Of a stretch of 64,000 nucleotides of DNA, positions 1 to 7,393 are shown in pieces (the first letter of the stretch is position 1; every line of letters begins with the position of its first letter). The stretch is from the NCBI GenBank assembly GCA_937895345.1, contig CALAWP010000058.1:87222-151221 (forward strand). Direction: 5' to 3'. This DNA is from an uncultured Paenibacillus sp. (GTDB taxonomy: Bacteria; Bacillota; Bacilli; Paenibacillales; Paenibacillaceae). Both the position numbers and the translations under genes were made by a program. The notes below the pieces were generated by a model that was not told where the DNA came from, ran no database searches, and saw nothing but the letters and a program-made list of their open reading frames with translations.

Positions 1-836
1 GTGACGAGATTGCTTTTTTGCGCGTCCGTCAAATTCGGAGCCTGAATGCCGTCGGGTCCCAGGTAGAACGAATACGTCGTCTCCGGCTTCAGGCCGCCGA
101 TCAGCTTGAGCCCGCTGTTGGCCCAAGTCACGTACCTGTCGTTGCTGTCCCACACCCAATAATCGTCGATGCCCTCGGCCGGCGTCCAGGTCAAGGTGAC
201 GGAATTATGAGTAACGTCGATGACCTCCAAATTGCTCGCTCCCGCAGCGGGAGGCGCTTCCGGCTCTCCGTCCGGCGTCGTGAACTGGATGACGTTGCTC
301 TTGTGGGCCCGGGCGGCCGGCCGCTCGAACCACGTAATATACAGCCGGTACGTCGTATTCGGCGTCAGGCCGGTCAGCGTTCTGGAGCCGCTGTTGCCCC
401 AGGTGAAATATTCGTCGTTGTCCGCGTGCCAGACGTCGATGTCGTTTTTGTCCGGGATGTGGTCCCAGACGATCGTTGCGGTCGTGGCGGTGACGGAATC
501 GGCAACGACCGTCAGATTTTGCGGCGCTTCGGGATCGGCCTCCGGCTCGCCGTCCAGGGCGGCAGTATCCGCCGAAGCCGTCGCCGTCGCGGCAGTCGAA
601 GCCTCGGGCCCGCCGCCTGCGGAAGCATCCGCCGGATCCTGCGCCGTCTCGCCATCAGGGGCGGATTCCTCCGGCTCAGCCGTCTCCGTATTGAGCGTTT
701 CGGCTTCTACGGCTGGGCCCGGGGCAACCTCGTCTGCGCTTGCGGCGGCAACGCCGGTGAGCGAGCTTAGAAGCATGAATAAGCATAATAACAACACAAA
801 TGCCTTTTTGTTTATTTTGCGGGCAGTTTCTTTCAC
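1..836 (-). CDS. Secreted fibronectin type III protein (3' part beyond window)
   Basis: Reading leftward, a GTG at 834-836 preceded by AGGTGAG opens a frame that runs off the left edge. Residues 1-34 form a signal peptide (KETARKINKK, then a Leu-rich core ending GVAAASA). An acidic Ala/Glu/Pro linker follows to about residue 105. Two fibronectin type III modules follow, the first starting APQNLTVVADSVTATTATI and the second SNLEVIDVTHNSVTLTWT; both carry the conserved Trp and the LxPxTTY turn. FN3 modules of this kind are usually spacers in secreted carbohydrate-active or surface proteins, so the catalytic or binding part may lie beyond the window. The product cannot be named from this part. 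Gene direction is opposite to everything up to 5.8 kb. Confidence 0.85.
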   Translation of the reverse strand, partial: MKETARKINKKAFVLLLCLFMLLSSLTGVAAASADEVAPGPAVEAETLNTETAEPEESAPDGETAQDPADASAGGGPEASTAATATASADTAALDGEPEADPEAPQNLTVVADSVTATTATIVWDHIPDKNDIDVWHADNDEYFTWGNSGSRTLTGLTPNTTYRLYITWFERPAARAHKSNVIQFTTPDGEPEAPPAAGASNLEVIDVTHNSVTLTWTPAEGIDDYWVWDSNDRYVTWANSGLKLIGGLKPETTYSFYLGPDGIQAPNLTDAQKSNLV

Positions 837-1361
837 CGTTTCAACTCACCTCACATGGTCATAGTCGAACCTGAACACTCGTCGTCGGGCATGCTGAACA
901 AAGTCGTTGGTCATGCTGAGCACTTACGGTCAAAAAGGTTGAAAAAATATAACTTCGAACCTCCTTTGCGACAAGAATGAGGAGCGGGAAGCTGATCTTA
1001 TGGACGGACGAAAGAGGATTCCGTGCTTATTACTCATATTGGGACGAACGGCGGCGGCTGGGAAGGGGGATATTTTCGTTCCAAGAGGGGTAAATTTACC
1101 ATTTAATAACATTAATCATTTGATTAATCAGGTAAAGAGCAGTAGTGAGTGTGCCGGCCGGCGGTTCCGCTGAGCCTTGCAACGCGCTGTTCGCATGACA
1201 ATTTGATACGCTATCCAGACCTTGTACTCGGACATGGCAATTGGCACGATATCACGGAACTCGGTACTCGAACATGGCATTTGGCCGGTATCACTGACTT
1301 GGAATTCGGGCATGGCATTTTGGCACGGCATCACGGAACTCAGAATTCGGGCATGGCATTT
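837..1361. other. Intergenic region with dyad and repeats
   Basis: No convincing gene is present. The stretch holds the upstream region of the leftward FN3 gene, two copies of a CATGCTGA-type word near 890 and 915, an AT-rich dyad at 1111-1128, and the start of the 40-bp repeats. Short open frames on both strands lack ribosome binding sites and recognisable domains. Confidence 0.5.
1111..1128. promoter_or_regulatory. Perfect AT-rich dyad, possible operator
   Basis: The sequence ATTAATCATTTGATTAAT has two perfect 8-bp arms around TT. The half-site TGATTAAT recurs in the upstream regions of the GH51 gene (7331-7338) and of the first operon (11457-11464), which suggests a shared binding protein. 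The regulator is unknown. Confidence 0.35.
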
Positions 1362-1362
1362 C
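1225..1362. repeat. Imperfect ~40-bp tandem repeat
   Basis: The word CATGGCA recurs at 1233, 1273, 1311 and 1352 (spacings 40, 38 and 41). Each copy is followed by a diverged stretch containing TTGGCACG and ATCACGGAACT. The repeats end directly against the acetyltransferase remnant and may mark the rearrangement that broke it. Confidence 0.6.
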
Positions 1363-1535
1363 GGCTTTGTTATGAGGAGGCGGCCCGCGGGAAAAAAGTG
1401 AAGGTCAGCACCGGGGCGGCCAACGAGCCGGCCATCCGTTTGTACAAGCAACTTGGATTTGCGGAAACAGGAAGGATCGAGGTCGCACCGGGCATCTTCC
1501 TGACGAATATGGAGCGCAGCGTTCCGGACAAATAA
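1362..1535 (+). pseudogene. GNAT acetyltransferase remnant (C-terminal part)
   Basis: The last ~55 codons read YEEAARGKKVKVSTGAANEP, then AIRLYKQLGF. This is the acetyl-CoA-binding end of a GNAT N-acetyltransferase: the Asn-x-x-Ala-x-x-Leu-Tyr-x-x-x-Gly-Phe block is the family's C-terminal signature. A full GNAT domain is about 140-160 residues; everything upstream of about 1362 is repeat DNA with no homology to the fold. There is no good start codon with a ribosome binding site, so I call it a decayed gene rather than a short protein. Confidence 0.7.
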
Positions 1536-1561
1536 GCCGTCCTCCGGCAGCCGTCCGAGAG

Positions 1562-1698
1562 TGTAACGGAACTAAATGCTCTTATTTCAGCGAAAATCGC
1601 TCTTTTGGAACTCTTACGGACACAGGAGACCTTATTTGGAGAAAAATCGAGTAAAATGCCGCTTCGGACGGGAAATAACGTCTCTCAGTTCCGCTACA
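1562..1698. mobile_element. MITE-like 137-bp element with terminal inverted repeats
   Basis: The ends are TGTAACGGAACT (1562-1573) and AGTTCCGCTACA (1687-1698), inverted copies of each other with one mismatch in 12. The interior is non-coding and holds two GAAAAATCG/GAAAATCG words. Size, terminal repeats and lack of coding capacity fit a non-autonomous miniature element or a structured interspersed repeat. No flanking target duplication is obvious. Confidence 0.5.
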
Positions 1699-1844
1699 GC
1701 AAAAAATAACCGCAAAATGGAGAAATAGAGGCGGCCAGGTCCGTTAGCGCGCCGCCCCGCCGTCTAATGCCACTTCTGCTGTTCCGCGCCTCGCGCCCCG
1801 CCGACCAGGCCGCTCCTGCCGCCAGGCCTTCGCCGCCCAGCATC

Positions 1845-1908
1845 CCGCAAAGATTTTGTAAAGCATAATAATCCATAAAACAGAGTGCTTATATCCATGT
1901 TTTTGCGG
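1845..1908 (+). promoter_or_regulatory. Possible leader hairpin before the exporter genes
   Basis: CCGCAAA (1845-1851) can pair with TTTGCGG (1902-1908). An inner AAGCA/TGCTT pair lies between them. The arms enclose an AT-rich loop just upstream of the exporter ribosome binding site. The B. subtilis bmrCD genes are controlled through an attenuating leader, so a structured leader would make sense here, but no U-run follows and no clear leader peptide is visible. The rest of 1699-1959 shows nothing recognisable. Confidence 0.25.
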
Positions 1909-1989
1909 CGGAAAGAGGAGTAGACTTAGGGGCAGAGCGATAAAGGGGAGGGGAAACAACTGAAATCGAAGCCGTTATTTCGCGAGCAT

Positions 1990-3711
1990 GTGATGCAGCA
2001 CAAGGCCCACTACATACTCGGTGCAGCATTATTATCCATGTCTTGTCTGCTGCAGCTTGTTATCCCGCAATTGCTTGGCCAATTCGCCGATCTTGTGCAG
2101 ACGATGAGCTTGACGGCGGGCGGCATTGCGAAGCTGGCGCTTGCCATTGTGCTGATCGGTTTTCTGGTCGCCTTATTCCGTTCGGCCGGGCGGATCAGCC
2201 TGTTTCGGCTGGCCCGGATTTTGGAGAAGCGAGTGCGCAAGAAGCTGTTCGTCAAATGGGAGAGCCTGTCTCCCGAATATTTCGACCGGAGACGCATCGG
2301 TGACCTGATGTCCAACGCGGTCAACGATATTAACATTTTGCGCGAGGTCGGCATGATGGGCGTCTTTGCGACGATCGAAGCGGTGGTGCTTATCGGCGCG
2401 GCCATTATCGCGATGGGAGGCACCGTTCATATCGGGCTAACGCTGCTCGTGCTGCTGCCGCTCCCGGCGCTTACTTATTTGGCGTACCGGTTTCGCTCGC
2501 AGATCGAACGGCGGACGACGCTCGTGCAGGATGCGATCGGCCAGCTGACCAGCCGGGTGCAGCAGTTTTGCGCGGGAATCCGGGTGGTCAAAGCGTATGC
2601 CCAGGAAACTCCCGAGATGAACAAGTTTGAGGCGGACAACGCCCATAATTTTGAAATGAACAAGGCTTTGATCCATTCGAACTCCGTCTTTAACGCCCTC
2701 AGCCTGACGATCGTCGGCGTCAGCTACTTGCTGTCGGTCGTGTTCGGCGGGGTGCTGGTGCTGCGGGGCGGCATTTCGCTCGGACAATTTGTCGCCTTCA
2801 ACACGTATCTCACCATGCTGATCGCACCGGTAGAAAATTTAGGCAAAGTTATCAACATTATGCAGCGGGGCAAAACGGTCGACCTGCGGCTGCGCGCGAT
2901 TCTCGATACGGAGCCGGCGGTGGCGGACAAGGAAGACGTGCCGCCGGTGGAGGCCATCCGGGGCCGCATCGACATTCGGGACTTGTCCTTCCGTTATCCG
3001 GAGCAGGAGCGGCTGGCGCTGGACCGTGTGACCGTCACCGTGCCCGAGGGAAGCAGCCTCGCGATCGTCGGCAAAGTCGGCAGCGGCAAGACGACGCTCG
3101 TTCATTTGCTGCTTCGCCTGTACAATCCGCCGGAAGGGACCGTGCGCATCGACGGCCGGGACATTATGGATATCCCGCTGGAGAAGCTAAGGCAAGCCGT
3201 CGGGTTCGTGCCGCAGGAGCATATGCTTTTTTCGACGACGATCGGCCGCAATATCGCGTTCGACCCGAAGCCGTATACGGAGGAGCAAATCGAGCATTCG
3301 GCCAAGCTTGCCCAGGTGTACGGCAATATTATCGATTTTCCCCGGCGGTTCGATACGTCGCTGGGCGAGAGGGGCGTGTCGCTGTCGGGCGGCCAGCGGC
3401 AACGCGTAAGCATGGCCAGGGCGCTGATCAAGGACCCGTCCATTCTCGTCTTGGACGACAGTCTGTCGGCCGTCGACGCCGAGACGGAAGAACATATTTT
3501 GCGCGGCTTGAAACGGGTCATGAAAGGGAGAACGACGATCATTACCAGCCATCGCCTGTCCGCGATCCGGCATGCGGATCAAATTATTGTGATGGATGAC
3601 GGCCGCATCGCGGAACGCGGAACGCACGACGAGCTGATGAAGCTTGGCGGACTTTACGCGTCGACATACCGGCTGCAAACGTCGGGCAGCGAAAGCGGGG
3701 GGATCGCTTGA
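1990..3711 (+). CDS. bmrC: Heterodimeric ABC exporter subunit, BmrC/YheI-like
   Basis: This is one half of a heterodimeric type IV ABC exporter. Six membrane helices fill about residues 1-300. The nucleotide-binding domain follows, with Walker A GKVGSGKTT near residue 360, signature LSGGQRQR near 463, and Walker B LVLDDSLSAVD near 484. The residue after the Walker B Asp is Asp, not the catalytic Glu. That is the known asymmetry of the BmrC side of BmrCD, so this subunit contributes to the degenerate ATP site. The frame also continues upstream of the GTG at 1990. The only strong ribosome binding site (GGGGAGGGG, 1945-1953) lies just before a CTG at 1960, which would add ten residues (LKSKPLFREH) typical of the family's N terminus. 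The stop overlaps the next gene. Confidence 0.9.
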   Translation: MMQHKAHYILGAALLSMSCLLQLVIPQLLGQFADLVQTMSLTAGGIAKLALAIVLIGFLVALFRSAGRISLFRLARILEKRVRKKLFVKWESLSPEYFDRRRIGDLMSNAVNDINILREVGMMGVFATIEAVVLIGAAIIAMGGTVHIGLTLLVLLPLPALTYLAYRFRSQIERRTTLVQDAIGQLTSRVQQFCAGIRVVKAYAQETPEMNKFEADNAHNFEMNKALIHSNSVFNALSLTIVGVSYLLSVVFGGVLVLRGGISLGQFVAFNTYLTMLIAPVENLGKVINIMQRGKTVDLRLRAILDTEPAVADKEDVPPVEAIRGRIDIRDLSFRYPEQERLALDRVTVTVPEGSSLAIVGKVGSGKTTLVHLLLRLYNPPEGTVRIDGRDIMDIPLEKLRQAVGFVPQEHMLFSTTIGRNIAFDPKPYTEEQIEHSAKLAQVYGNIIDFPRRFDTSLGERGVSLSGGQRQRVSMARALIKDPSILVLDDSLSAVDAETEEHILRGLKRVMKGRTTIITSHRLSAIRHADQIIVMDDGRIAERGTHDELMKLGGLYASTYRLQTSGSESGGIA

Positions 3712-5756
3712 ACATTCATGAGGAACGGAAGCTGAAGCCCGTCAAGGATCGGATGCTGTGGAGCAAAATGATGGAGTTTGCGGCGCCCTACCGCAAAAGC
3801 ATCGCTCTCTCGTTCTTATTCGCGCTTATCATTTCCGCGGCGGCCGTGACGCAGCCGCTGATCGTCAAGTCGGCGATCGACGACCGCATGAACGGGGCGT
3901 TGAAGCCGATGGCTTACGCGGCCGACCCTGAGGCGGCGGCCAGGCTGGCGGCCGACCCGAGAGCCTACGGCAAGCCCGTCGAATGGAACGGGCGGATGTA
4001 TTACCGGGTCAAGGCCGGGGACGGGGCGTGGCCGGAAGGTGTCGTACCGGCTCAAATTGCGGTCAAGGACGACGCGTACAGGCTGTACGATGCCTCCGCG
4101 ATGTCCGGAACGGTATTGACGGACGAAGACATGCGGCAGTTTCGCAAGCAGGACATCAGCGGCTTTATCGGCATCGCGGCACTGTTTCTTCTGAACGTGG
4201 CCGTCACGGGCTTCTTCACCTATTGGCAGTCCAATCTGCTGCAAAATACGGGCCAGCGGATCATTTACGATATGCGCAACCGGATGTTCGAGCGGCTGTC
4301 CCGGCTGCAAACGACCTTTTACGACCGCAACCCGGTCGGCCGGCTTGTGACGCGCGTCGCGCACGACGTGGAAGCGGTGAACCAGCTGTATTCACAGGTC
4401 ATCGTCAATCTGGCCAAGGAGCTGCTGCTGCTCGTCGGCATCGCCTCCATCATGATCTGGCTCAATTGGCAAATGGCGCTCGTCTCGTTTGCAGTCATTC
4501 CACTGCTGCTGGTCGCGACGGCGTATTTCAAAAACGTCATCCGAGAAGCGCAGCGGCTCGCGCGCGTCATGCTGTCCCGGCTGAATTCGTTTTTGGCGGA
4601 AAGCTTGAGCGGCATGACTGTGGTGCAAATGTTTACGCGGGAAAAGAAGCAATTGGACGAGTTCGTCGAGCTGAACGACGCGCATTACCGGGCGGGGATG
4701 AAAGGAACGGTCAACAACTCGATCTTCAATCCGCTGATCGGATTATTCGGCAATGCGGCGCTCGCTCTCGTCGTCTGGTACGGCGGCCGGTCGGTGCTCG
4801 ACGCGGGCATTACGTTCGGAGTCGTCTACGCTTATACGTCTTATGTCCGCCAGTTTTTTCAGCCTCTCACCGCCTTGTCGGACCGGTACACGCAAATTCA
4901 GACGGCGCTGGCATCGGCCGAACGGATCGTGGAGCTGCTGGAGGAGCGGCCGACTATTACGAACGCGGCGAACGCCAAGCCGCTGCCGAAGCCGCTGCGC
5001 GGCGAGATCGAGCTGGACCGGGTATGGTTCGCCTATGAGGCGGAGGACTGGGTGCTGCGGGATATCAGCTTGCGAATCCGGCCCGGGGAGACGGTGGCGT
5101 TTGTCGGGGCGACCGGAGCGGGCAAAAGCTCGATCATCGGCTTGCTGAATCGATTCTATGATGTGCAAAAAGGGAGCGTGCGGCTCGACGGCGAGGATTT
5201 GCGCGGTCTGGACTTGCAAGAGCTTCGCTCATCTATCGGCGTCATCCAGCAGGACCCGTTCGTGTTCAGCGGCAATATTTACGATAATATCCGGATGAAC
5301 CGGACGTCCATTACGGACGACGAAATTCGGCGGGCGGCCCGGGAACTGGAAATGGAAGATTTCATCGAACGGCTTCCCCAATCGTACGAGACGGCCGTCG
5401 GCGAGCAGGGGCTCAAGCTGTCCTCCGGACAGCAGCAGCTGCTGGCGTTTTTGCGGGTGTATGTCGGCAATCCGGAAATATTGATTTTGGATGAGGCGAC
5501 TTCGCACGTGGATACGGAAACGGAGCTGACGCTGCAGCGCGGCCTGATGAGGCTGTCCCGGGGACGGACGACCATTATCGTCGCCCATCGGCTGTCGACG
5601 ATCCGCCATGCCGATAACATCGTTGTGCTGGAGAAGGGACGCATCAAGGAAATGGGCAGCCATGACGCGCTCATGAACCGGGGAGGCGCGTACCGACGAC
5701 TGTACGATTTGCAAAATAACGCCGCCGCCGATTTGGAAAAGACGGCCGCGAGGTAG
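3708..5756 (+). CDS. bmrD: Heterodimeric ABC exporter subunit, BmrD/YheH-like
   Basis: This is the partner of the preceding gene; its TTG start overlaps that gene's stop by four bases, so the two are translationally coupled. At 682 residues it matches the long YheH/BmrD type. The extra length is an extracellular insertion of about 100 residues between helix 1 and helix 2 (roughly residues 55-145). Walker A GATGAGKSS lies near residue 467. The signature is LSSGQQQ instead of LSGGQ (near 571). Walker B ILILDEATSHVD lies near 592 with an intact catalytic Glu. Canonical Glu here and degenerate Walker B in the partner is the BmrCD pattern. The substrate is probably a drug or amphipathic compound; this is inferred from the family only. 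Confidence 0.92.
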   Translation: MNIHEERKLKPVKDRMLWSKMMEFAAPYRKSIALSFLFALIISAAAVTQPLIVKSAIDDRMNGALKPMAYAADPEAAARLAADPRAYGKPVEWNGRMYYRVKAGDGAWPEGVVPAQIAVKDDAYRLYDASAMSGTVLTDEDMRQFRKQDISGFIGIAALFLLNVAVTGFFTYWQSNLLQNTGQRIIYDMRNRMFERLSRLQTTFYDRNPVGRLVTRVAHDVEAVNQLYSQVIVNLAKELLLLVGIASIMIWLNWQMALVSFAVIPLLLVATAYFKNVIREAQRLARVMLSRLNSFLAESLSGMTVVQMFTREKKQLDEFVELNDAHYRAGMKGTVNNSIFNPLIGLFGNAALALVVWYGGRSVLDAGITFGVVYAYTSYVRQFFQPLTALSDRYTQIQTALASAERIVELLEERPTITNAANAKPLPKPLRGEIELDRVWFAYEAEDWVLRDISLRIRPGETVAFVGATGAGKSSIIGLLNRFYDVQKGSVRLDGEDLRGLDLQELRSSIGVIQQDPFVFSGNIYDNIRMNRTSITDDEIRRAARELEMEDFIERLPQSYETAVGEQGLKLSSGQQQLLAFLRVYVGNPEILILDEATSHVDTETELTLQRGLMRLSRGRTTIIVAHRLSTIRHADNIVVLEKGRIKEMGSHDALMNRGGAYRRLYDLQNNAAADLEKTAAR

Positions 5757-5770
5757 CGGCATGTGATAAC

Positions 5771-5807
5771 AAGCGGCGCCGGCGGTTTTACCGCTTTGGC
5801 GCCGCTT
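5771..5807. terminator. Bidirectional terminator
   Basis: AAGCGGCGCC (5771-5780) pairs with GGCGCCGCTT (5798-5807), with an inner GCGG/CCGC stem. It sits between the convergent exporter and AraC genes and overlaps the last codons of the AraC gene. Confidence 0.7.
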
Positions 5808-6642
5808 TGTGCAGGCGGGCATATTGCGAGGGCGGCATGCCGACGAACTTTTTGAACAGGCGGCTGAAATAAAGCTCGTCCTCGTATCCGATGCTGCGCG
5901 CCACCGCTTTCAGCCGGTAATCGGACAGGATGAGCAGCTCCTTGGCCCGGTCCATCCGCAGCTGCGTCAAGTAATGGATCGGACTGCAGCTGGCGTATTT
6001 TTTGAACAGGCGGGAATAATGGCTCGGGCTGAGGCCGGCGAGCTTGGCCAGCTCCTCCAACGTAATGTTGTCGCTGTAATGGTTGACCATATGGTCGATC
6101 GTTTGCTCAATGGCGGCGTTGGTGCCTCCCGCGGCGATTTGGGCCCGCAAATCGGAGACGATCAGAGTCAATAGTTCAAGAAACAGAATCCGCTGCCGCA
6201 TTTGCACGATTTGTCCCCGGCGCTTCATTAAATTGCATAACCCTTCGCAGGCGTTGAGGAGCGCGGGAGAGTTGTCGATGGAATATCCGCCGGACAACGG
6301 AAACGGGATTTCGGCGCCGTCCTCCTGATGCCATACCCCTTCTTCTTCGTAACACAACGCATACCGGAACCGGATAAAATAAAACTCAAAAGGACCGTCT
6401 TCATCGGCCGTCCGCTCGATCGTCATGCCCGGCGACACGACGAACAGCTTGCCCGGCTCCGCCGTATGGGAGGTCCCGTTCAGCGTATAAACGCCCCGGC
6501 CTTTGGATATGATCCAAAAGCTGTGAAACCGGTGGGTATAAGGCTCGCTGCGCCAGCCCGGATCGCGCTTGGCAAGTCCGGCGAGCGATATTTTGAAGTT
6601 CATCTGATTCAGTTGCCGCATCATTTCCCCGGGCTTCAGCAT
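5788..6642 (-). CDS. AraC-family transcriptional regulator
   Basis: This 284-residue regulator has an N-terminal cupin-like ligand domain (about residues 15-150, including HRFHSFWIISKGRGVYTLNG). The C-terminal AraC/XylS DNA-binding domain (about 180-280) has two helix-turn-helix units, LEELAKLAGLSPSHYSRLFK and LKAVARSIGYEDELYFSRLF. The start ATG at 6640-6642 is seven bases from GGAGG. It is transcribed away from the yjbQ gene and toward the exporter genes. Such regulators commonly respond to sugars, and arabinan genes lie to the right, but no operator or direct link can be seen, so its target is unknown. Confidence 0.9.
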   Translation of the reverse strand: MLKPGEMMRQLNQMNFKISLAGLAKRDPGWRSEPYTHRFHSFWIISKGRGVYTLNGTSHTAEPGKLFVVSPGMTIERTADEDGPFEFYFIRFRYALCYEEEGVWHQEDGAEIPFPLSGGYSIDNSPALLNACEGLCNLMKRRGQIVQMRQRILFLELLTLIVSDLRAQIAAGGTNAAIEQTIDHMVNHYSDNITLEELAKLAGLSPSHYSRLFKKYASCSPIHYLTQLRMDRAKELLILSDYRLKAVARSIGYEDELYFSRLFKKFVGMPPSQYARLHKAAPKR

Positions 6643-6738
6643 TCATAGGCCTCCTCGGACGGGAATCAAAATCGATAGAGACGTTCTTCTTCATCATAAC
6701 GGCTTCCGGGTGTAGGCTGCAATCGCCGGATCGTTGGA

Positions 6739-6767
6739 TTGACAGGGGCGTTGCGGTAGTATATTTT
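6739..6767 (+). promoter_or_regulatory. Likely sigma-A promoter of yjbQ
   Basis: TTGACA at 6739-6744 is followed after 17 bases by TATTTT (6762-6767). The start codon of the next gene is 36 bases downstream. Confidence 0.55.
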
Positions 6768-6802
6768 TTCAATGGAAATTTCAATCAAAGGAGAGAGCGG
6801 AC

Positions 6803-7201
6803 ATGTACAGCTTCGAATTGAGAACGAATGGAAGGGACGCGATGGTCGAGGTCACGGATAAAGTGAAAGAGGCCGTTCGCAGCAGCGGCGTACGGGAAGG
6901 GCATGCGATCGTGTATTGTCCTCATACGACGGCGGGCATCGCCATTAACGAAAATGCGGATCCGGACGTGGTGCGGGACGTGCTGCGCCGGCTGGACGAG
7001 GTGTTTCCGTGGGAGCATCCGAAAGACCGCCACGCCGAGGGCAATACGGCGGCCCATCTGAAGGCGATCGCGACCGGCACGAGTCAGACCGTACTCATTC
7101 TGGATGGCCGTCTCGTATTGGGAACGTGGCAGGGTATTTACTTTTGCGAATTCGACGGTCCCCGCACCAGGCGTTTTTTTGTGAAAGTAATCGGAGATTA
7201 A
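6803..7201 (+). CDS. yjbQ: YjbQ family (UPF0047) enzyme
   Basis: This 132-residue protein covers the whole UPF0047/YjbQ family. The conserved metal or active-site blocks CPHTTAGIAINENAD (about residues 39-53) and DRHAEGNTAAHLKA (about 74-87) are intact. Members form trimers and have been reported to have weak thiamine-phosphate synthase activity; the physiological role is uncertain. AAAGGAGAG precedes the ATG. It appears to be a single-gene unit between the divergent AraC gene and the GH51 gene. Confidence 0.9.
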   Translation: MYSFELRTNGRDAMVEVTDKVKEAVRSSGVREGHAIVYCPHTTAGIAINENADPDVVRDVLRRLDEVFPWEHPKDRHAEGNTAAHLKAIATGTSQTVLILDGRLVLGTWQGIYFCEFDGPRTRRFFVKVIGD

Positions 7202-7350
7202 TTCGGCGATGGGCGTCAATCGGCGGCATGCAGATCGGCAGGGGCGGGCCGCACCGGCAGCCGGAAACAGGGAATGCGCGCTTGCGGTGAACAAATTGTT
7301 TTGCCAATAATTATTTATAACTATATTAATTGATTAATAATTATATTATT

Positions 7351-7368
7351 ATAGGATCATAATCCTAT
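7351..7368. promoter_or_regulatory. Candidate operator upstream of the GH51 gene
   Basis: ATAGGATCATAATCCTAT has two perfect 7-bp arms around CATA and ends 25 bases before the GH51 start. It lies in an AT-rich promoter-like region (7310-7370) that also contains ATTAATTGATTAAT at 7325-7338. Position and symmetry suggest repressor control; the regulator is not identifiable. Confidence 0.45.
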
Positions 7369-7393
7369 CAAACTAAGTAGCAGGTGATCCTAA

